Shown here in pieces: positions 63,954 through 64,000 of a DNA stretch of 64,000 bases. Source of the stretch: Clostridium sp. Marseille-P2415 (lineage in GTDB: Bacteria > Bacillota > Clostridia > Lachnospirales > Lachnospiraceae). The notes beneath the pieces are model-generated. The model made no database searches and was not told where the DNA came from. It saw only the letters and a list, made by a program, of their open reading frames with translations. A program made the position numbers and the translations under genes. Position 1 is the first letter of the stretch, and every line of letters starts with the position of its first letter. Location: NCBI RefSeq assembly GCF_900155545.1, contig NZ_LT732525.1:99463-163462 (forward strand), given 5' to 3'.

Positions 63954-64000
63954 AAACCGTCCTCCTTAACACTATCTTAATAGTTTCCGGCTGTTTTTTA

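Noticed and set aside
1-64000. CRISPR arrays, tRNA, rRNA or complete insertion sequences
   Set aside because: No regularly spaced short repeats, cloverleaf-like genes, rRNA stretches or transposase genes were seen on either strand.

Overview
The window reads as a chromosomal segment of a moderate-GC anaerobic Firmicute, most likely a Lachnospiraceae member of the Lacrimispora/Enterocloster/Hungatella type. The grounds are Gram-positive lipoprotein binding proteins, strong AGGAGG ribosome sites, near-consensus TTGACA-N17-TATAAT promoters, a DUF1576 membrane protein, a LytTR regulator, and many sugar, TRAP and metal transporters. This assignment is inference from gene content; no rRNA or tRNA gene was seen. 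Most genes lie on the minus strand.

Layout. 1-4049: a zinc uptake operon (zur, a small Cys/His membrane protein, znuA, znuC, znuB, and a CobW GTPase cut by the window edge) behind a consensus promoter with a Fur-type operator. 4056-6315: a DUF2975 / XRE / DUF4153-like membrane module with its own promoter. 6374-13357: a CUT1 (Ugp-like) ABC importer with a metallophosphoesterase, a HAD phosphatase and an RpiR regulator, probably for a phosphorylated sugar or phosphodiester. 13465-16020: a divergent two-gene unit, a nucleotidyltransferase/PLP-enzyme fusion plus a SAM methyltransferase, which is the least conventional system here. 16021-19911: AT-rich DNA, a lone tyrosine recombinase and a chemotaxis receptor. 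19918-26241: an ABC-F protein, a DUF1576 membrane protein, and a P-type cation ATPase whose leader looks like a yybP-ykoY manganese riboswitch. 26344-30947: an amidohydrolase and rpsO-pnp, separated by an elaborate palindromic element. 31157-38309: a purine-type salvage cluster (polyamine-like ABC importer, adenine deaminase, second amidohydrolase) with a divergent LysR regulator and tandem repeats. 39388-40754: two membrane-linked proteins of unknown role. 40995-49127: a nickel-type ABC importer followed by larB, larC and larE for the nickel-pincer cofactor, behind a promoter, a terminator hairpin and a CcpA/LacI-like palindrome. 49140-51262: acetyltransferase, exonuclease and glycosyltransferase 51. 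51424-58525: an arabinoside/xyloside-type cluster (GH43, CUT1 importer, a GH127 remnant, LacI regulator, aldose epimerase) with matching palindromic operators. 58526-64000: a MupG-like protein, a LytTR regulator divergent from a 67-residue peptide gene, and a complete TRAP transporter.

Three separate metal systems (Zn import, probable Mn export, Ni import feeding cofactor synthesis) share the window, each with a recognisable cis-regulatory element. Starts were chosen mainly from ribosome-binding sites and gene overlaps; functions come from motifs read by eye, without database searches.
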